Shown in pieces: positions 26,158 to 34,129 of a stretch of 64,000 nt of DNA. A model generated the notes under the pieces. The model was given only the letters and a program-made list of their open reading frames with translations, searched no databases and had not been told where the DNA came from. Source of the DNA: Nocardia carnea NBRC 14403 (GTDB lineage: Bacteria; Actinomycetota; Actinomycetes; Mycobacteriales; Mycobacteriaceae); NCBI RefSeq assembly GCF_000308515.1, contig NZ_BAFV01000046.1, positions 20,983 to 84,982 of the forward strand. The letters are read 5' to 3'. The translations under genes and the position numbers were made by a program. The number at the start of each line of letters is the position of its first letter. Positions within the stretch are counted from its first letter, which is position 1.

Positions 26158-27210
26158 TCACCCCACCGTCGAGGTCGTCTTGATCGTCCAATCGAGGCCA
26201 TGTTCGGACAAGGTTGCGAGGAAGTCGGCGGGGTCGAATGCCTGTGCTGGGCTGAGCACTCCGGCAGCGGCATTGCCTGTTGCGAGTCGCCGGGCTGCTT
26301 CGACCGCGACGACAGCGGTGGTGCCGTAGGTGTCTGTCCCGCGGATCACCCCACGGGTCTGGAGGCCGTGGTGGTCGGTCGCGTCGAGAAGGTAGGTGAA
26401 ACGCTGGGCGGCGCGGTCGCGGTCAGTCGGGCCTTCGGGAAGACTCTCGATCAGCTCTGCTGTGACCGGTGTTGCGAGCCTGGCCTTCAGAGTGGCCTCG
26501 ACCAGGCTTTCGACATGGTCGACATGAACATGCCGGGGAATGGTGACGACCTCGCACAGCGGCAGCGTTGCCATCGCCACGGACGCGCCGTCGGGCAGCA
26601 CGATCGCCTCGTGCCGTGGCGCGATCCCAGCGCGCCACAACCCGTCGTGATAGGTCAGCCCGCCTGCGGTCATCGCATCGATGGTCGCCAACGCCGAACG
26701 CAACGATCCCCGCGAGGGACCGCCACCACCGGTGATGAGGTGGCTGACCGTGATCTCGGCCAGCGGCCCGGTCTGCTCGGCGACAAGGTGGGCGAGCAGA
26801 TCCCCCGGCAAGCAGCCGTCATTGGTCGCCGGCACCACCGTGACGCCCGCACGCTCGGCGCCATCGGCGAAGGTGTCGAAGATGCTTTTCACATACGACT
26901 GCTCGCCTGCGGTGTCGACATAGTGGACGCGGGCATCGATCGCTGCGGCGACCACCGCCGCCCCGGAGACGGTGAACGGCCCCGCGCAATTGATGACGAC
27001 ATTGCTACCGGTCAAGGCCGCGACCAACGCGGCGTGGTCGTCGGCGCCAGCGACCCGGCGGTCGGCATCGGGGATGCCGACCTGGGCCGCCGCGTCTTCG
27101 AGCCGCTGCAGGTCACGGCCGATGAGCCGGACCTGCGCTTCATGTCGGGACAACTCGGCGAGGATGAGCTTGGCCTGATAACCGTTGGCGCCATAGACAG
27201 CGATGACCAT
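26158..27210 (-). CDS. Saccharopine-dehydrogenase-like NAD(P) oxidoreductase (transposon cargo)
   Basis: Protein of 350 residues with an N-terminal dinucleotide-binding fold (MVIAVYGANGYQAKLILAEL, VVINCAGPFTVSGAAVV) and HYVDTAGEQSYV, as in the saccharopine dehydrogenase/trans-acting enoyl reductase group. The ATG at 27208-27210 has AGGAG upstream. It converges on tniQ with an 18-bp gap and is divergent from the AraC regulator, whose probable operators lie in the 141-bp gap. It is cargo of the Tn7-like element. Substrate unknown. Confidence 0.8.
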   Translation of the reverse strand: MVIAVYGANGYQAKLILAELSRHEAQVRLIGRDLQRLEDAAAQVGIPDADRRVAGADDHAALVAALTGSNVVINCAGPFTVSGAAVVAAAIDARVHYVDTAGEQSYVKSIFDTFADGAERAGVTVVPATNDGCLPGDLLAHLVAEQTGPLAEITVSHLITGGGGPSRGSLRSALATIDAMTAGGLTYHDGLWRAGIAPRHEAIVLPDGASVAMATLPLCEVVTIPRHVHVDHVESLVEATLKARLATPVTAELIESLPEGPTDRDRAAQRFTYLLDATDHHGLQTRGVIRGTDTYGTTAVVAVEAARRLATGNAAAGVLSPAQAFDPADFLATLSEHGLDWTIKTTSTVG

Positions 27211-27271
27211 ATCGACTCCTGATTCGTGCCAGACTGCGCGACTACGCAGCACATCGAACTTAAAACCGATC

Positions 27272-27339
27272 ACATGAGACGTTCAATGCGACAAAATCTT
27301 CCATCTATACGAATTCGTCTCGATGACATGAGAAGTTGA
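27272..27339. promoter_or_regulatory. Direct repeats between the cargo dehydrogenase and araC-type gene
   Basis: ACATGAGACGTTCA (27272-27285) and ACATGAGAAGTTGA (27326-27339) are 12 of 14 identical, in the same orientation, 54 bp apart. AraC-family proteins bind such direct half-sites. A palindrome ACGAATTCGT (27309-27318) lies between them. The repeats sit in the only gap serving both cargo genes. Confidence 0.6.
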
Positions 27340-27351
27340 TAGTCTTGCCCA

Positions 27352-28374
27352 ATGGATCCCCTGTCGGACGTGGTCACTGCGATGCGCATCGGCGAGCCAC
27401 ATTCAGCACGGGTCACCCATCGCGCACCGTTCGGTTGGCAGTTGCCCGCAGTCGACGCCGCCGGATTCCATGTCGTGCTGGCCGGGACGTGCTGGTTCCT
27501 GCCACCCACCGGCGACCCCATCGTGCTGCGACCAGGTGACATCGTCTTCCTCCCCGGCGGTTGCACCCATGCCCTCGCAGACGACCCGGCTACACCACTA
27601 CACGCAGCCACGACGACGCTGCGCCGAGTGAACCCCGGACAGGCTGAATCGTCGGCACCCGCATCCGAATTGCGGCCGGAAACCGTTCTGCTGTGTGGCG
27701 CCTACCTGCTCGATCGAAGCCGGTCACACCCGATGCTCGCCGATCTTCCCGAGGTCATTCACCTCCCCGCCCCGACAACGCGCCACACCCCAGCGGGAAC
27801 AATCGTCGACCTCCTCGACGGTGAACTCATCGGCAATCACCACCCAGGGCGCGATGCCATGCTGCGCACGCTGCTGGACGCTCTGCTGCTACACATCCTG
27901 CGCAGCTGGCTCGACCAGCACGCCGACAGCGGCACCGACGCCGGGTGGTCCGCCGCACTCCGCGACCCAGCCGTCGCGACCGCGCTATCGGCGATCCACA
28001 GCTCGCCCGGACACGGCTGGACCATCGCTGAACTCGCCGATCACGCCGGACTGTCGCGGGCCAGCTTCGCCCGCCGATTCACCACATTGATCGGCCGACC
28101 GCCCATCGCCTACCTCACCTGGTGGCGCATGACCCTCGCCGCTCGGCAACTGCGTGACACCGACACCCCGATCTCGATCATCGCCCGACACGCCGGCTAT
28201 GCATCCGAATTTGCGTTCGCCCACGCGTTCAAGAGCGAATTCGGCTGCCCGCCAGGACGATTCCGACAGCAAACCCCTCCAGCCCAACCACCGGACCGGA
28301 ATCCAGCACCCACGACCGACCTGCACCCTCCTGCCCAAGCAGCAGCCGCCCGCGCCACCAAATCCGAAATATAG
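27352..28374 (+). CDS. AraC-family regulator with cupin domain (transposon cargo)
   Basis: Transcription factor of 340 residues. An N-terminal cupin_6-type effector domain (FHVVLAGTCWFLPP, LRPGDIVFLPGGCTH) is followed by the double helix-turn-helix (GWTIAELADHAGLSRASFAR and PISIIARHAGYASEFAFAHA). Many relatives control a neighbouring NAD(P)-dependent oxidoreductase, matching the divergent gene here. The Pro/Ala-rich tail ends at the transposon right end: a transposase-binding repeat overlaps the stop codon. Confidence 0.87.
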   Translation: MDPLSDVVTAMRIGEPHSARVTHRAPFGWQLPAVDAAGFHVVLAGTCWFLPPTGDPIVLRPGDIVFLPGGCTHALADDPATPLHAATTTLRRVNPGQAESSAPASELRPETVLLCGAYLLDRSRSHPMLADLPEVIHLPAPTTRHTPAGTIVDLLDGELIGNHHPGRDAMLRTLLDALLLHILRSWLDQHADSGTDAGWSAALRDPAVATALSAIHSSPGHGWTIAELADHAGLSRASFARRFTTLIGRPPIAYLTWWRMTLAARQLRDTDTPISIIARHAGYASEFAFAHAFKSEFGCPPGRFRQQTPPAQPPDRNPAPTTDLHPPAQAAAARATKSEI

Positions 28375-28466
28375 ACCCGAACACGCCGACCCTGGAAAAC
28401 CCGCATCAAACTTTCGGAACCCACGTCGATGATCGACCTATCCGAAAAGTCCACCTGAAACGGACA
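28365..28466 (-). repeat. Right end of the transposon with transposase-binding repeats
   Basis: Read on the minus strand, the tip is TGTCCGTTTCAGG followed by a diverged repeat ending ACTTTTCGG (28442-28460), and a clear copy TTCGGGTCTATATTTCG lies at 28365-28381, matching the left-end 17-mers. The sites point inward from both ends, as in Tn7-type elements. Confidence 0.75.
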
Positions 28467-28471
28467 TCTCG
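28467..28471. repeat. Target-site duplication TCTCG, right copy
   Basis: TCTCG immediately after the ACA end of the transposon, identical to 20843-20847. Confidence 0.92.
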
Positions 28472-28587
28472 GCGGAGATATCGGCCCCGTAGACGATCGC
28501 CCCCTGCGCGGCGAACGCCGCAGCTGTCGCCGCGCCCATCCCGGAAGCGGCACCGGTGACGAAAACGACCTTGTTCTGGAACTGCAT
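28467..28587 (-). pseudogene. Short-chain dehydrogenase, N-terminal part (split by the transposon)
   Basis: First 40 codons of the interrupted SDR: MQFQNKVVFVTGAASGMGAA with the cofactor motif TGAASGMG, through VYGADISAE, up to the TCTCG duplication. AAGGAG precedes the ATG at 28585-28587. Translation would run into the transposon end and stop within a few codons (28438). The rest of the gene is at 20142-20847. Confidence 0.93.
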
Positions 28588-28657
28588 ATGAACACTCCTT
28601 GCGCGACCACAACCGCCGGTCCCCATAACCTGCGGCGCTCTGTGAGCAGGATTGCAT

Positions 28658-28683
28658 TTTCACTTGACACTTGTCTAGTGAAA
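28658..28683. promoter_or_regulatory. Near-palindromic operator upstream of the split SDR operon
   Basis: A 26-bp near-palindrome: TTTCACT at 28658-28664 mirrors AGTGAAA at 28677-28683, and TTGACA/TGTCTA nearly mirror each other inside. It lies 71 bp upstream of the SDR start, in a gap (28588-28853) without genes. Sites of this TAGACA/TGTC type are common for TetR regulators. It probably controlled the SDR-hydrolase-P450 operon before the transposon arrived. Confidence 0.6.
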
Positions 28684-28853
28684 GCTGAAATCCGCACGTC
28701 AGAGCTAGCGGAGAGCCTCGCCACCGAAGAGCAGCCACCAGCGCAGCGAAACGAAAGGCCACGGGCCCCGGGCGATGATCGGCCGATGCGCGACGGGCCG
28801 GAGACATGGTGGATATCACTCGAAGTGGCGGGTAAATCGCAGGTGAGGGCACA

Positions 28854-29645
28854 ATGGGCGCAATGAAGCCCTGGCATCCGGACACCACCGCCGTCGATGG
28901 CCCATCCGGCGCACCGGGGCGAATCGATATCGAGCATGTCCAGACGCTGCGCGAACAGTTCGTCGACTTCATGCTGGGCTACAAGTTCGCGATCGACGAG
29001 ATCACCACGAAGATCAATATTCTGCGCGAGGACTTCAACAGCACCCATGAGTACAACCCCATCGAACATGTGGGATCGCGGTTGAAATCGCCGGAAAGCG
29101 TGCTGGAAAAGGTGCAGCGCAAGAACTACCCGATGAACCTGGCGGCGATCCGGGAAAATGTGCTAGATATCGCCGGGGTCCGGGTCGTCTGCAGCTTCAT
29201 CTCCGATATCGCCGCGATCCGGGACATGCTGGCCGGCCAGGAAGACATCACCGTCCTGGAAGAACGCGACTACATCACCCACCGCAAGCCGAACGGCTAT
29301 CAGAGTCTGCACCTGATCGTGTCCATCCCGGTGTTTCGCTCCGCACGCACCGAACGGATACCGGTCGAGATCCAGATCCGCACCATCGCCATGGATTTCT
29401 GGGCCAGCCTGGAACACAAGATCTACTACAAGTACCGGGGCGAAGTGCCCCCGAACCTGCGCAGCGACCTCGCCCAGGCCGCCGAAGTCGCCACCCAGCT
29501 CGACGAGAAGATGGAAGCGCTGCACCGCCAGGTGGACCGCACCGGCCATGTACGCACCGGTCCGGCCGATTCCCTGGACCTCACCGGCCTGTATCAGAGC
29601 CTTGCGGCAGAGCGTTCCGCGCGCCCCGCCCCGTCCGAGCGGTGA
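28854..29645 (+). CDS. GTP pyrophosphokinase, small alarmone synthetase type
   Basis: (p)ppGpp synthetase of 263 residues containing only the RelA/SpoT synthetase domain, as in RelQ-type proteins: RVVCSFISDI, ITHRKPNGYQSLHLIV and EIQIRTIAMDFWASLEHKIYY. There is no hydrolase, TGS or ACT domain, so it can make but not degrade alarmone. GGTGAGG precedes the ATG at 28854; an ATG three codons later is possible. It is transcribed away from the split SDR operon and appears to stand alone. Confidence 0.9.
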   Translation: MGAMKPWHPDTTAVDGPSGAPGRIDIEHVQTLREQFVDFMLGYKFAIDEITTKINILREDFNSTHEYNPIEHVGSRLKSPESVLEKVQRKNYPMNLAAIRENVLDIAGVRVVCSFISDIAAIRDMLAGQEDITVLEERDYITHRKPNGYQSLHLIVSIPVFRSARTERIPVEIQIRTIAMDFWASLEHKIYYKYRGEVPPNLRSDLAQAAEVATQLDEKMEALHRQVDRTGHVRTGPADSLDLTGLYQSLAAERSARPAPSER

Positions 29646-29761
29646 CGGCCGGCCTCGCAGCACCACCCCGGCACGCTCGACCGTCCGTCTGCTGCCGCAT
29701 GGCGGCGCCGGATGACCACCTCATCATCCCGATCCGGCACGGCCCCGATAACAGCGGGCGG

Positions 29762-29959
29762 TCAGGCACTCTCGGCGAGCCGTATCGCGGCAGCAGGGCA
29801 CTCCTGTTCGGCCTCCCGCACCCTGACGTGCAGCTCGGGTGGTGGGTCCGTGTCGAGCACCACCGACCTGCCGTCGTCGGCCTGCTCGAAAACCTCCGAT
29901 GCGGCCAGTACGCACATACCCGCACCGATACACGACCGGCGGTCCACCGAGACCCGCAT
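29762..29959 (-). CDS. Ferredoxin, 3Fe-4S type, partner of the adjacent P450
   Basis: Small electron carrier of 65 residues: MRVSVDRRSCIGAGMCVLAA gives the CxxxxxC pair, and QECPAAAI supplies the third cysteine, a pattern of 3Fe-4S ferredoxins serving actinobacterial P450s. The ATG at 29957-29959 is five bases after the P450 stop; a GTG at 29968 overlapping that stop (GTGA) is the alternative. Because the P450 is frameshifted, the ferredoxin may now be orphaned. Confidence 0.85.
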   Translation of the reverse strand: MRVSVDRRSCIGAGMCVLAASEVFEQADDGRSVVLDTDPPPELHVRVREAEQECPAAAIRLAESA

Positions 29960-29964
29960 CCGGC

Positions 29965-31166
29965 TCACCACGTGACCGGCAGGTTGTGCACGCCGTAGAC
30001 ATCCGCGCCGTGCCGCAGCGCTACGGCGTCGGGCGCAACCGTGAGGCGAAGCTCCGGAAAGCGCGATACCAGGGCGGGTAGCGCTACTCGCATCTCGACG
30101 CGGGCGAGTTGCTGCCCCAGGCATTGGTGCGGGCCGTAGCCGAAGCCCAGATGCCCCGTGGCGTTGCGGTGGATATCCAACGTATCGGGGTCATCGAACC
30201 GGCGGGCGTCCCGGTTCGCTGTCTGTAGTGAGAGGGCAACGGTTTCGCCTGCGGCGATCGTCCGGCCGGCCAGCTCGATATCGGTGAGTGCCACACGCGA
30301 GTTGGTGTGCACGATGGCCAGGTAGCGCATGAGTTCTTCGACTGCACTATCCGCGAGGCCGGGATCGTTGTGCAGCGCGGCGAACTGGTCCGGGTGCGTG
30401 AGCAGGGCGAAGGTCCCCAGACCGAGCATATTCGCGGTGGTGTCCAGCCCGGCGCCGAGGAGAAACGTGCCGATTCCGGCGAGTTCGTCGTCGTCGAGAT
30501 CCGTGGCGGTCAGATCACTGAGCAGATCGTCGGTCGGAGCCGCTCGTTTGGCGGCGACCAGACCGCGCACATACTCCTCGATCGCCGCGAAGGCAGTGAG
30601 CTGATCGGTTTGACTGCTGTCGACGCTGTTGACGGCGAGCGCATGGTGTTCGAAAGTCGCCCGCTCGGCGAACGGTACCCCGAGCAGCTCACAGATCATC
30701 TGCGCCGGAATCGGGTACGCGAACTTTCGACGAGGTCCAGCGGCCCTCCCGAGTCCGCCATCGCATCCAGGCAGGAGTGTGTGATCTCCTCGACGCGGGC
30801 GGTGAGCTGACGCATCCGGCGTACGGTGAACCGGCCGATGAGCAGGCTGCGATACCGGGTGTGCTGCGGCGCGTCCACACCCAGGAGATCGCCGATCGGA
30901 GCAGGTGACAGCGGCCCCAGATCGGCTACCGGGTTGTGCATCAGTTCGTATCGGGAACTGAACCGGCGGTCGGCGAGCACGGCCCGGACTTCGGTATGGC
31001 CGGTGGCCAGCCAGCCGTGGTGACCGTCGGGGAAGGTCCAGCGTGTGAGCGGACACTTTTCGCGCTGCTCCGATAGTTCGATCGGGGGATCGAAGGGTCG
31101 TCCCGGTGGTCTCCGAGTGTGCAGCGCCGCCGCGGTGTTCTCAGCTGTTTCTGGTGGTTGTGTCAT
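29965..31166 (-). pseudogene. Cytochrome P450 with a single frameshift
   Basis: A class I bacterial P450 of about 400 residues is complete apart from one frame change. The N-terminal part (MTQPPETAENT to GGPLDLVES) runs 31166 to about 30722, and the rest (FAYPIPAQMICELLG onward) continues in another frame to 29965. The break is in GTCGAAAGTTCGCG, where one extra T would join the frames as LVESFAYPIP; the total length is one base short of a multiple of three. Oxygen helix LLGAGLDTTANML and heme loop FGYGPHQCLGQQLAR are intact. Either a recent mutation or a sequencing error. Confidence 0.85.
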
Positions 31167-31393
31167 CGTCGCTCCCGATCTCACCGTTTCGTTCAGATCA
31201 AGGCGAACGCTAAGTTGCATTAAGCCTGTGCTCAACGATAAATCTGCGCAATTTGTACAATATGCAGCTCAGTTCAGGTAAATTGGTTGCAATTGCTGTG
31301 CGGGTTAATGCTCCCTCCGGCGAGCTATCGTTGCAATGCACTGCCGATGAACGCTGTTGTCGACCGGATGCCACACAGAGAGGGCCCCTCCCG

Positions 31394-32074
31394 ATGCCGG
31401 GATCCAGACTGTCCGCGGAGGACCGCCGAGAGATCGCCGTCGGCCTGCGAGCCGGAATCGGCTACGCCGCAATAGCACGGCAGCTGGACCGGCCGACGTC
31501 GACGATCAGCCGGGAGGTCAACCGCAACGGCGGCCCCGGGCGTTACCGTCCCGACCGGGCACACCGAGTCAGTCGGCAACGATCCCGCAGGCAGGCGAAT
31601 CCTGACCACGCACACAGCACCGTCGACAGCCGCGCACTACCCGTTATCGACCGTCTCACTTCGCTGTTCGTCGAAACGGGGATGCCGCGCACCGCCGCCG
31701 GCGTGCTGGCGTGCCTGATGACCGCGGACGACGGCAGCTCGGTCGCCGCCGAACTCGCCGCGACACTGCGGGTGAGTCCGGCGGCCATCTCCGCCGCGAT
31801 CGGGTATCTGCAAGCGCAGGAACTGATCTACCGGAAACAAGACACACCCCGGCGCCGCGACCGCTACATCATCGACGAAACCGCCTGGGCCCGCGCCACT
31901 ATGGCGGGGGTGCGCCAGAATGCGGCGATCGCGTCCGCGGCCCGCAGCGGCGCAGCGGAGGTCGGCGCCACCACGGCCGCGGGCGAAAGGCTGGCCGGTA
32001 TGGCCGATTTCCTCGATCATGTCGGCCGCGACCTCACCGCCTCGGCCCAGCGATGGGCAAAGTTGCTGACCTGA
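31394..32074 (+). CDS. Regulator with IS30-type helix-turn-helix and MarR-like C-terminus
   Basis: Protein of 226 residues. The N-terminus (MPGSRLSAEDRREIAVGLRA, then YAAIARQLDRPTSTISREV) is the helix-turn-helix seen in IS30 transposases. The rest (TAAELAATLRVSPAAISAA and LQAQELIYRKQDTPRRRDRY) resembles a GbsR/MarR winged helix. No transposase catalytic core follows, so it is a regulator rather than a mobile gene. GAGAGGG precedes the ATG at 31394. It is divergent from the P450; the A/T-rich gap holds TTGTACAA (31253-31260) and repeated GTTGCAAT words that may be its sites. Confidence 0.75.
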   Translation: MPGSRLSAEDRREIAVGLRAGIGYAAIARQLDRPTSTISREVNRNGGPGRYRPDRAHRVSRQRSRRQANPDHAHSTVDSRALPVIDRLTSLFVETGMPRTAAGVLACLMTADDGSSVAAELAATLRVSPAAISAAIGYLQAQELIYRKQDTPRRRDRYIIDETAWARATMAGVRQNAAIASAARSGAAEVGATTAAGERLAGMADFLDHVGRDLTASAQRWAKLLT

Positions 32075-32219
32075 CCGGGACCCGTCTCAGGGTGGCGAGG
32101 TTGCGCGCCGCTGAATTATCCGCTGAAAGTTCCTGAAAGGCCGATCCTCGCAGGGATCGCGGCCGCAGCCTCGAGCAGTACTGCTACCGAGCAGGCACTC
32201 CGGCTCCGATCACTCGCAC

Positions 32220-33113
32220 CTAAGCGCCGAAGATCGCTGTGGGCAGTCCCGCGACTGTCGTCGAAGCGACCAGCGTGGCGCCGTCCAGCGGACCCGGTTC
32301 GGTCAACCCGTGAGTCGCGGTGGTGACCAGCAGCCGGTGCGGAGCACGAGCACTGAATGCGATGCTCGTCGGCTGGGCCGCCGGGACAGGCACCACATCG
32401 ATCAGCTCGCCATCGGGGCTGTATCGGTGCAGCCTGCGGCCACCCCACAATGCCGACCACACATATCCGTCCGCATCGACGGTCATACCGTCAGGGCTCG
32501 CATCGTCGACCGTGGCGAAGACCGTCGCGGGCTCGTCGATTCCGCCGTCCTCCCCCACTCGGTACTGCAGGATCACGCCACGTGCACTGTCGGCGAGGTA
32601 CATGGTGGCACCGTCAGCGCCGAACGCCGGACCGTTGGGGACGGTGAGCCCGTCGAGAACCACGTGGACGCTGCCGTCGGGATCGACCCGGACCAGCCGG
32701 CCGGCTCCAGGGGTGCCGTCGTAGGGCATCGCGCCGGCCCAGAACCGGCCACGGGGGTCGGCGACACCGTCGTTCATCCGCATCGGAACGGAGGTATTGT
32801 CGAACGGCTTTGCCAGCCAGTCGATATCGACGTCAGCGGCGCTCGGTTCGGCACCATTCGATACGTGGAGCAGCGCGATACCGGTGCCCGCCGCGGCGAT
32901 CCAGCCGCCGCCGGCACACGGGGCGACGGCCCCGAGGGGGATATCGAGCCGCAGTCGTTCACGTGCCGCACCGGTTTCGGTCTCGCCGTCGGTTTCGAAC
33001 AGCCTTCCCGCCAGCAGATCGACGAATACGAATCCGTCGTCCGTCGCCCGCGCCCCCTCACCGAGTTCGTATCGCGCCCCGCCCAGCGCGGTCCACTCGC
33101 CCACCGCGCTCAT
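32220..33113 (-). CDS. SMP-30/gluconolactonase-family lactonase
   Basis: Six-bladed beta-propeller hydrolase of 297 residues that opens sugar lactones with a divalent metal. Family features include RMNDGVADPRGRFWAG and VPNGPAFGADGATMYLADS and SPDGMTVDADGYVWSALWGG, carrying the metal-binding Asn and Asp. Last gene of the sugar-acid operon; its ATG overlaps the kinase stop (ATGA). It should hydrolyse the lactone made by the operon's dehydrogenases to the aldonic acid used by the dehydratase. Confidence 0.88.
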   Translation of the reverse strand: MSAVGEWTALGGARYELGEGARATDDGFVFVDLLAGRLFETDGETETGAARERLRLDIPLGAVAPCAGGGWIAAAGTGIALLHVSNGAEPSAADVDIDWLAKPFDNTSVPMRMNDGVADPRGRFWAGAMPYDGTPGAGRLVRVDPDGSVHVVLDGLTVPNGPAFGADGATMYLADSARGVILQYRVGEDGGIDEPATVFATVDDASPDGMTVDADGYVWSALWGGRRLHRYSPDGELIDVVPVPAAQPTSIAFSARAPHRLLVTTATHGLTEPGPLDGATLVASTTVAGLPTAIFGA

Positions 33114-34129
33114 CGCAGTGCCGCCCCGGAGCCGGCCGTGATCAGGGCCAGCTCGTCCCGGCTCGGCAGCCCTTCCCAGTCACCGCGGCTCGATACCGCG
33201 AATGCGCCCAGGGTGTTTGCGCGCGCCAGCCGTTCGGCGATATCGCCGCCGTCGAGCAGCGCGGACAGGTATCCGGCGGTGAAGGCGTCACCGGCACCGA
33301 TCGAGTCGACGACACTCACCCGGTGTCCTTCGCCCGTGGTCACGCCCGCGGCAGTGTGCGCGGTGGCTCCGTCGGCGCCGAGCTTGATCACCACCTCCGA
33401 TACGCCACAGCCGATGAGCTCCGCGGGATCACGTGCGACGAGACCGAGTTCGTCCTCCGAAGCGATCACCACGTCCGCGGCGCGGGCCAGCGGCCGCAGC
33501 GTTGCCGCGGCGATATCCGGATCCCAGAGCCGCGAGCGGAAGTTCACGTCGAACGAGATCAGCGCGCCGCCGCCGCGGGCGATGCGTACGGCCTCGGTCA
33601 CGGCCTCGGCGGCGCTCGCGGACAAGGACGGTGTCACGCCGGTGATATGCAGGACGCGCGGCATCTCCGTCAGCGCCGCAACGGAATCCGCCGCCCGAAC
33701 GCGGGATCCCGCGGAATCGCGGCGGTGGTATTCGACGCGGGTCACGTCCGGTAGCCGCTGTTCGAACAGCACCAGGCCCGTGGCCCGGTCGGTATCGCGG
33801 GAGACGGTGTCGACGAAGACGTTCTCCGCGCGCAGGGTACGCAGTACCAGTTCCCCGGACTCGTCGGCGCCCAGTCTGCCACCCCACCGCACCCCGTGGC
33901 CGAGGCGGGCGAGACCGATCGCCACATTGGACTCCGCACCGGCGACCGCCAGGGTGGCGTCACCACCGAACCGGATCCGGTCCGCGACGCGCACCGCGAC
34001 CATCGTCTCGCCGATGGTGACGACGTCGAGAGCTCGTTCGGGAGCCGCGCTCACGCTCTGTCTATCGGGCATGAGCGAAGGCCCCGCGTGGTGATGCTTC
34101 GCTACCGCCTCCGGGCCTGACCCGCTCAT
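33110..34129 (-). CDS. PfkB-family sugar kinase, probable 2-keto-3-deoxy-galactonate/gluconate kinase
   Basis: Ribokinase-fold kinase of 339 residues. N-terminal segment GAESNVAIGLARLGHGVRWG and the C-terminal catalytic motif DSIGAGDAFTAGYLSALLDG with the general-base Asp are present. The ATG at 34127-34129 overlaps the aldolase stop (ATGA); the longer frame upstream is not used. Placed between aldolase and lactonase genes, it should phosphorylate the keto-deoxy acid produced by the dehydratase before aldol cleavage. Confidence 0.87.
   Translation of the reverse strand: MSGSGPEAVAKHHHAGPSLMPDRQSVSAAPERALDVVTIGETMVAVRVADRIRFGGDATLAVAGAESNVAIGLARLGHGVRWGGRLGADESGELVLRTLRAENVFVDTVSRDTDRATGLVLFEQRLPDVTRVEYHRRDSAGSRVRAADSVAALTEMPRVLHITGVTPSLSASAAEAVTEAVRIARGGGALISFDVNFRSRLWDPDIAAATLRPLARAADVVIASEDELGLVARDPAELIGCGVSEVVIKLGADGATAHTAAGVTTGEGHRVSVVDSIGAGDAFTAGYLSALLDGGDIAERLARANTLGAFAVSSRGDWEGLPSRDELALITAGSGAALR

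Larger units (their letters stand above)
20848..28466. mobile_element. Tn7-like transposon (tnsA-tnsB-tnsC-tniQ) with cargo, 7.6 kb
   Basis: The left end reads TGTCCTGTTCGGG and the right end, on the other strand, TGTCCGTTTCAGG, so the element has TGT...ACA termini with imperfect inverted repeats. TCTCG is duplicated on both sides. Inside are, left to right, four overlapping plus-strand genes (TnsA-like endonuclease, DDE transposase, AAA ATPase, TniQ), then a convergent dehydrogenase gene and an AraC-type regulator as cargo. The element interrupts an SDR gene whose frame is restored exactly on removal, so insertion was clean and probably recent. No CRISPR effector or guide array is present. 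Confidence 0.93.

Noticed and set aside
20848..28466. CRISPR-associated transposon
   Set aside because: No cas genes or repeat-spacer array are present in or near the element.
31253..31393. N-terminal extension of the IS30-HTH regulator
   Set aside because: The extension crosses A/T-rich promoter-like DNA and lacks a ribosome-binding site; the ATG at 31394 fits the domain start.
32310..34094. Long plus-strand frame of 594 codons
   Set aside because: Antisense to the lactonase and kinase genes; low-complexity Ser/Arg composition.
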